A stretch of 64,000 nucleotides of DNA from JAZNSB01 sp045590955. Lineage in GTDB: Bacteria; Pseudomonadota; Alphaproteobacteria; RF32; CAG-239. Under the pieces are notes generated by a model that saw only the letters and a program-made list of their open reading frames with translations, had not been told where the DNA came from and made no database searches. This document shows positions 60,347 to 64,000 of this stretch, piece after piece (positions within the stretch are counted from its first letter, which is position 1; each line of letters starts with the position of its first letter). The position numbers and the translations under genes are program-made. The stretch is from the NCBI GenBank assembly GCA_045590955.1, contig JAZNSB010000003.1:8770-72769 (forward strand). The letters run 5' to 3'.

Positions 60347-61048
60347 ATGGTAAAAAATAAAAAACAAAATTTAATAAAAACAGATGACAGAAAATTAAAA
60401 AAATTAGTGAAGGGCAAAAATTTTGATTTGACAATTATGGCCTGCATTTTGATGAATGCAATTGTGTTGGGCATGACAACATCACCGGTCTTGTCTTTAC
60501 AGTTACAACCTTTGCTGTTTGTTTTGGATAGGTTTTTTATGGCTCTGTTTGTGCTGGAAATGTTGTTGAAAATTTATGTGTTTAGAACAGAATTTTTTAA
60601 ATCGGGATGGAATGTTTTTGATTTTGTGATTGTTGCAATTTCTTCTTTTCCAACAACAAACGCATTTATTGTTTTAAGAACATTTAGGCTATTCAGACTG
60701 TTAAAGTATATTGATAAATTTTCTGGACTTAAGGGGGTTATAAATACATTTTTGCATATAATACCTGCATTTTTATCTATGATGGCAGTATCAGCAGTGT
60801 TTTTCTATGTATATGCAATTATCGGTTTTTATTTGTTTGGGGCATATTTTGTTGATTTTGCTTCTTTAGGGGATGCAATGTTAACTTTGTTGAGGGTATA
60901 TACATTTGAAGGGTGGTCTTCAGATGTTGTAAGATCAATAATGATAATGTTCTCTTACGGATGGCTTTATTTTGTATCTTTTATGATGTTTTCTTTCTTA
61001 ATACTGGTGAGTTTTGTGGTTTCAGCAGTGGGGCAGAAAAACAAATAA
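60347..61048 (+). CDS. Voltage-gated ion channel of the bacterial Nav/Cav type
   Basis: A 233-residue six-helix channel subunit that would assemble as a tetramer in the inner membrane. The start chosen is the ATG at 60347 (MVKNKKQ) with GGAG 6 bases upstream; an ATG at 60335 is an alternative. S1 (about 27-43), S2 with E71 and K75, S3 with D92, an S4 voltage sensor with R111, R114, R117 and K120, and the pore with filter TFEGWSSD (186-193) are visible. The filter keeps the key Glu of BacNav (LESWS-type) but has Gly at position 4. The chain stops right after S6 (VSAVGQKNK), so the C-terminal neck and coiled coil of NaChBac are missing. Confidence 0.85.
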   Translation: MVKNKKQNLIKTDDRKLKKLVKGKNFDLTIMACILMNAIVLGMTTSPVLSLQLQPLLFVLDRFFMALFVLEMLLKIYVFRTEFFKSGWNVFDFVIVAISSFPTTNAFIVLRTFRLFRLLKYIDKFSGLKGVINTFLHIIPAFLSMMAVSAVFFYVYAIIGFYLFGAYFVDFASLGDAMLTLLRVYTFEGWSSDVVRSIMIMFSYGWLYFVSFMMFSFLILVSFVVSAVGQKNK

Positions 61049-61066
61049 AAAGCAAGCTTGCTTTTT
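61047..61066 (+). terminator. Terminator of the channel gene, overlapping the groES promoter
   Basis: A perfect 20-base palindrome (AAAAAGCAAGCTTGCTTTTT) lies at the stop of the channel gene. Its right half contains the CTTG used in the candidate groES -35. Confidence 0.6.
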
Positions 61067-61085
61067 AAAAAACAGATACCTATAT
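61057..61085 (+). promoter_or_regulatory. Heat-shock (RpoH-type) promoter of groESL
   Basis: CTTG (61057-61060) is followed after 18 bases by CCTATAT (61079-61085), matching the alphaproteobacterial RpoH pattern CTTG-N17/18-CYTATnT at every fixed position. A TATAAT at 61083-61088 overlaps it and could also serve sigma-70. Confidence 0.55.
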
Positions 61086-61118
61086 AATCTTTAGTAAAAA
61101 ATTTGGGAGTATAAAATT

Positions 61119-61406
61119 ATGAAAATCAGACCACTATATGATAGAGTTTTGGTTAAAAGACTAGAAGAAAACACAAAAACAGCCGGAGGAATTATAATTC
61201 CGGATACGGCAAAAGAAAAACCCAGTGAGGGCATTGTACAAGCTGTGGGAACAGGAGTACTTACAACAGACGGAAAAATTGTGCCGTTGACAGTAAAAGA
61301 AGGCGATAAAGTGTTGTTTGGAAAATGGTCGGGCACAGAAGTAAAATTTGAGGGAGAAACTGTTCTTTTGCTCAAAGAGTCTGATATTTTGGGAATAATA
61401 GAATAA
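61119..61406 (+). CDS. groES: Co-chaperonin GroES
   Basis: GroES caps the GroEL cage during protein folding. The 95-residue protein has the typical MKIRPLYDRVLVKRLEE start, the mobile loop ENTKTAGGIIIPD, and the closing GDKVLFGKWSGTEVK. GGGAG is about 9 bases before the ATG. groEL follows by 17 bases. Confidence 0.97.
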   Translation: MKIRPLYDRVLVKRLEENTKTAGGIIIPDTAKEKPSEGIVQAVGTGVLTTDGKIVPLTVKEGDKVLFGKWSGTEVKFEGETVLLLKESDILGIIE

Positions 61407-61423
61407 ATAATAGGGGATAAAAT

Positions 61424-63064
61424 ATGAGTGCAAAAGATATTAAATTTTCAAACGAAGCTCGTGCAAAAATGCTTGCAGGAGTTGAAGTTTTGGCAAAAAC
61501 AGTAAAGGTTACTTTGGGACCAAAAGGTCGTAATGTTGTTTTAGATAAATCTTTTGGTGCACCAAAAATTACAAAAGATGGTGTTAGCGTGGCAAAAGAA
61601 ATTGAACTTGATGACAAGTTTGAAAATATGGGAGCACAGCTTATTAAAGAAGTGGCTCAAAAAACCAATGAAAAAGCCGGCGATGGAACAACAACCGCAA
61701 CAGTATTGGCAGAAGCAATAATTAAAGAGGGTTGTAAAGCCGTGGCTGCCGGAATGAACCCAATGGACGTTAAAAGAGGAATTGATTTGGCTGTAAACAC
61801 AGTTGTAGAAGACGTGAAAAAAAGATCTACGGAAATTAAAACTTCTCAAGAAATTGCTCAAGTAGGAACCATTTCTGCAAACGGAGAAACAGAAATTGGT
61901 AAATATATTGCAGATGCAATGGAAAAAGTTGGCAATGAAGGTGTGATTACCGTTGAAGACGCTAAGGGTTTGGAAACAGAGCTTGATGTTGTGGAAGGTA
62001 TGCAATTTGACAGAGGCTATTTGTCTCCATACTTTATTACAAATGCAGAAAAAATGGTGGCAGAATTTGATGCTCCGTATTTGTTGTTGTGTGACCAAAA
62101 AATCAGCAATTTGCAACCCATGATTCCAATCCTTGAGGCGGTAATGCAATCTGGAAGAGCTCTTTTGATTGTAGCAGAAGATATTGAAGGGGAGGCTTTG
62201 GCAACTTTGGTGGTTAACCGTTTGCGTGGCGGTTTGAAAGTTTGTGCTGTTAAAGCTCCTGGCTTTGGCGACAGAAGGAAAGCAATGTTGCAAGATATTG
62301 CTATTTTAACAGGTGCTCAAGTAGTATCAGAAGAACTTGGTATGAAAATGGAAAATGTAACTTTGGATATGTTGGGAACCGCAAAACGTGTTGAGGTATC
62401 CAAAGATGATACAACCATTATAGATGGTGCCGGCGAAAAAGAAAAAATTGAAGCTAGATGCGCAGAAATTAAAACTCAATTGGCAAACACGACATCTGAA
62501 TATGACAGAGAAAAATACCAAGAACGTTTGGCAAAATTGTCTGGCGGGGTGGCTGTAATTAAAGTTGGCGGAGCTTCTGAAGTGGAAGTAAAAGAACGCA
62601 AAGACAGAATAGATGATGCTTTGCACGCAACCAGAGCTGCCGTAAAAGAGGGTGTTGTTGCCGGTGGTGGTGTAGCTCTTTTATATGCAGTAAAGGCTTT
62701 GGAAAATGTAAAAGTAGACAATCAAGACCAAAAAGTTGGTGTTGATATTGTGAAAAAAGCAATTCAAGCTCCTTTAAGACAAATTGTGGAAAATGCCGGT
62801 TTGGATGGCGCAGTTGTTGCCGGAAAAATTTTGGAAAGCACAGATACAAATTTTGGTTTTGATGCTCAAAAAGGTGAATATACCGACATGATAAAAGCCG
62901 GAATTATTGATCCGACAAAAGTTGTAAGAACTGCATTGCAAGATGCGGCTTCTGTTGGTGGATTGTTGATTACAACCGAAGCAATGGTAACAGAAATGCC
63001 CAAAAAAGAGTGCTCTTGCGGATGTGGTGGCGGACAACCACAAATGCCCGGCGGTATGTATTAA
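61424..63064 (+). CDS. groEL: Chaperonin GroEL with Cys-rich C-terminal tail
   Basis: GroEL is the 14-subunit folding chamber. The 546 residues contain GPKGRNVVLDKSFGAPKITKD... split into the known equatorial blocks, the ATP motif GDGTTTATVLA, the apical and intermediate domains, and the AAVKEGVVAGGGVALL signature. The C-terminal tail reads KKECSCGCGGGQPQM followed by PGGMY. The usual tail is a GGM repeat; here three cysteines occur within five residues, next to a shorter GGM-like end. The tail lines the cavity floor and could bind metal or react to redox changes. The rest looks standard. Confidence 0.97.
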   Translation: MSAKDIKFSNEARAKMLAGVEVLAKTVKVTLGPKGRNVVLDKSFGAPKITKDGVSVAKEIELDDKFENMGAQLIKEVAQKTNEKAGDGTTTATVLAEAIIKEGCKAVAAGMNPMDVKRGIDLAVNTVVEDVKKRSTEIKTSQEIAQVGTISANGETEIGKYIADAMEKVGNEGVITVEDAKGLETELDVVEGMQFDRGYLSPYFITNAEKMVAEFDAPYLLLCDQKISNLQPMIPILEAVMQSGRALLIVAEDIEGEALATLVVNRLRGGLKVCAVKAPGFGDRRKAMLQDIAILTGAQVVSEELGMKMENVTLDMLGTAKRVEVSKDDTTIIDGAGEKEKIEARCAEIKTQLANTTSEYDREKYQERLAKLSGGVAVIKVGGASEVEVKERKDRIDDALHATRAAVKEGVVAGGGVALLYAVKALENVKVDNQDQKVGVDIVKKAIQAPLRQIVENAGLDGAVVAGKILESTDTNFGFDAQKGEYTDMIKAGIIDPTKVVRTALQDAASVGGLLITTEAMVTEMPKKECSCGCGGGQPQMPGGMY

Positions 63065-63081
63065 AATTAATACATGTTTTG

Positions 63082-63112
63082 AAAAAAGCCCCGTCTTTTG
63101 GCGGGGTTTTTT
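63082..63112 (+). terminator. Terminator after groEL
   Basis: A 7-bp stem (CCCCGTC with GGCGGGG, one G-T pair) with a TTTT loop is flanked by an A-run and a T-run. Confidence 0.85.
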
Positions 63113-63179
63113 GTGCCTACTTTAATTTGAGTTTTTTATGATTATCTATTTGTTGAAAATAATTTTATGGGAGGCAACA

Positions 63180-63668
63180 ATGGATAGCTATGAAAAACTT
63201 GAAAAAATTGCAATGTTGAAAGACAAAAAAATTATAAATAATGAGGAGTTTGAAAATCATAAAAATGCGATTTTGGCAGCAACGCTGATTGAAGCACAGT
63301 CTTGTTCCGAACATAGAAAAAACGGGGTCATCTTTGTTTTATTGGCGTGGTTTTTCGGGTTGCTCGGTTTTCATAATTTTTATGCCGGTTATAATGGAAA
63401 AGGTGTGGGACAGTTGGTTTTAACCCTTTTTTCCTGGTCGTTGTTTTTTGTTCCTCTAATCGCTTCTGCAATTTGGGCGTTTGTGGAAATGTTGGTAATT
63501 AATAAAGATGCAAAAGGGTGTGAATTTGGCGGAGATAAACGAACAATAACTATTTTAAGAATTATATCTGTGGTATTTGTTGCAACTATGTTTATTTCTA
63601 TTTTCGGATATGTTTCTTATATGTATGTGCCAATGCCAATTGCAATAATTCAAACTCCGGCAGCATAA
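63180..63668 (+). CDS. TM2-domain membrane protein with SHOCT-like N-terminus
   Basis: A 162-residue membrane protein. The start is the ATG at 63180 (MDSYEKLEK) behind GGGAGG; a longer frame upstream is unsupported. The N-terminal 35 residues (EKLEKIAMLKDKKIINNEEFENHK) resemble a SHOCT domain, a short helical module often paired with membrane domains. A TM2 domain follows (GLLGFHNFYAGYNGKGVGQLVL) with two helices, then a third helix (about 125-150). Function unknown; TM2 proteins are often small and stress- or signalling-related. Confidence 0.78.
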   Translation: MDSYEKLEKIAMLKDKKIINNEEFENHKNAILAATLIEAQSCSEHRKNGVIFVLLAWFFGLLGFHNFYAGYNGKGVGQLVLTLFSWSLFFVPLIASAIWAFVEMLVINKDAKGCEFGGDKRTITILRIISVVFVATMFISIFGYVSYMYVPMPIAIIQTPAA

Positions 63669-63702
63669 CATATAAAAAATATAAAATTTTTGAAAAAAAT
63701 GC

Positions 63703-63730
63703 TTGCATTATTTTGTAGATATGTTACTTA
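63703..63730 (+). promoter_or_regulatory. Candidate promoter of tRNA-Gly
   Basis: TTGCAT (63703-63708) and TACTTA (63725-63730) are 16 bases apart, 21 bases before the tRNA. The GCTTGCAT core repeats the sequence seen at the rpsF candidate promoter. Confidence 0.4.
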
Positions 63731-63751
63731 TATGCCAGTTCTGCAAAATAT

Positions 63752-63826
63752 GCGGGCGTAGCTCAGGGGTAGAGCGCAACCTTGCCAAGGTTGATGTCGT
63801 GGGTTCGAATCCCATCACCCGCTCCA
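63752..63826 (+). tRNA. tRNA-Gly (GCC)
   Basis: A complete 75-base cloverleaf: acceptor GCGGGCG/CACCCGC, D arm GCTC-AGGGGTA-GAGC, anticodon arm CAACC-TTGCCAA-GGTTG with anticodon GCC, T arm GTGGG-TTCGAAT-CCCAT, and an encoded CCA. The acceptor has one C-A mismatch at pair 6-67. A terminator follows. Confidence 0.95.
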
Positions 63827-63831
63827 ATTTT

Positions 63832-63859
63832 AACTCTCCTTTTTGGGAGAGTTTTTTTA
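63832..63859 (+). terminator. Terminator after tRNA-Gly
   Basis: An 8-bp stem (AACTCTCC with GGAGAGTT) with a 6-base loop is followed by a T-run. Confidence 0.85.
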
Positions 63860-63927
63860 TCTAATTGTCTCGCTATCGTTTGTTTTCGAACCACTTTCTC
63901 CAGGGTTCTCACCCGGCAATCCTCGTA

Positions 63928-63967
63928 TTTACAAAAAAAGCACCACAAGGGTGCTGTTGTTTGTAAA
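63928..63967 (-). terminator. Long imperfect hairpin and terminator after the partial tRNA
   Basis: On the minus strand GCACC-loop-GGTGC is followed by a seven-T run, and the arms extend imperfectly to TTTACAAA/TTTGTAAA directly next to the tRNA CCA. It fits the terminator of the minus-strand tRNA. Confidence 0.75.
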
Positions 63968-64000
63968 TGGCGGATAGACAGGGATTCGAACCCTGGATAC
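63968..64000 (-). tRNA. tRNA 3' end, probably tRNA-Ser (cut by window edge)
   Basis: Only the T arm (CCAGGG-TTCGAAT-CCCTG), the 3' acceptor strand TCTATCC, the discriminator G and CCA are inside the window. The G discriminator and TCTATCCGCCA-like end are typical of tRNA-Ser; anticodon and variable arm lie outside. Confidence 0.65.

Noticed and set aside
61541..62293. 250-codon minus-strand frame inside groEL
   Set aside because: Long antisense frames are frequent in groEL; the translation is rich in Phe, Cys, His and Asn with no protein-like pattern.
63763..63948. Minus-strand 61-codon frame covering the tRNA-Gly region, with a GDGIRTHD motif
   Set aside because: This is the well-known false protein produced by translating a tRNA gene on the opposite strand; it overlaps the complete tRNA-Gly.
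63841..64000. tRNA-flanking region as an integration site for a mobile element
   Set aside because: No integrase and no repeat of the tRNA 3' end are visible in the window; the sequence is explained by two terminators and the edge of a second tRNA.
1..64000. CRISPR arrays, insertion sequences and tandem repeat arrays
   Set aside because: I looked for regularly spaced repeats and transposase genes on both strands and saw none; short palindromes found were terminators.

Overview
The window is a low-GC (by eye upper 30s percent), gene-dense, mostly housekeeping stretch of a bacterial chromosome. Several gene neighbourhoods point to an alphaproteobacterium: xerD divergent from aroK, addB-addA-trxA with the alphaproteobacterial form of AddAB, rplY-pth-ychF, rimP-nusA-ylxR-infB-rbfA-truB-rpsO-pnp, a DUF2336 protein and an FdxA-type ferredoxin. 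LPS-transport genes (lptF, lptD, lptG) show a Gram-negative envelope. A trimeric [FeFe] hydrogenase and an all-[4Fe-4S] ferredoxin suggest an anaerobic, fermentative lifestyle, as in the uncultured gut and termite-gut alphaproteobacteria. That placement is inference; no 16S rRNA gene is present.

Layout. 1-845: 5' part of ftsK, running off the left edge. 962-2645: fabD-fabG. 2692-6628 (minus): hydC-hydB-hydA. 6789-11952: lptF-lptD-surA-rsmA. 11932-12967 (minus): xerD and a 45-residue membrane protein. 13050-15619: aroK, then a large starch/glycogen synthase on the opposite strand. 15749-24127: grpE, rph-rdgB, addB-addA, trxA. 24156-26657 (minus): a divergent ClpA-like ATPase. 26894-27973: rpsF-rpsR-rplI. 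28025-31648: cysK, a Sel1-like protein, and yicC-gmk-NUDIX on the minus strand. 31723-34336: an SDR, then lptG-PAP2. 34293-36654 (minus): a RelA/SpoT-like protein and a Sel1 protein. 36810-45618: the long translation/RNA operon rimP to pnp. 45777-46755: two unrecognised genes of higher GC. 46885-49405: rplY, pth, ychF, trmL. 49402-52912 (minus): DUF2336, HD-GYP, gloB. 52990-56948 (minus): murJ-DUF2333-nfuA-bax. 57087-57614: a small orphan protein and the ferredoxin. 57747-63668: htpG, a prepilin-peptidase-like protein, a voltage-gated channel, groES-groEL and a TM2 protein. The right end holds tRNA-Gly(GCC) and the 3' end of a probable tRNA-Ser.

How it fits together. Many genes are spaced by a few bases or overlap, so translational coupling is widespread. 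fabD-fabG, lptF-lptD-surA-rsmA, rpsF-rpsR-rplI, yicC-gmk and lptG look like pieces of one ancestral alphaproteobacterial cluster, now separated inside about 33 kb by hydrogenase, recombination and other genes; acpP, fabF, mltG and pdxA of that cluster are not here. Chaperone genes (grpE, htpG, groES) appear to share a heat-shock-like promoter layout. Several ribosomal or RNA-operon leaders carry hairpins that could be autoregulatory.

No CRISPR array, insertion sequence, prophage or rRNA gene was seen, and no gene-free stretch exceeds 300 bases; the longest is 26658-26893, described under its promoters and leader. No single novel multi-gene defence or metabolic island stands out. The items most worth a second look are the hydrogenase plus the remodelled ferredoxin, the channel, the Clp ATPase, the RelA/SpoT-like protein and the Cys-rich GroEL tail.
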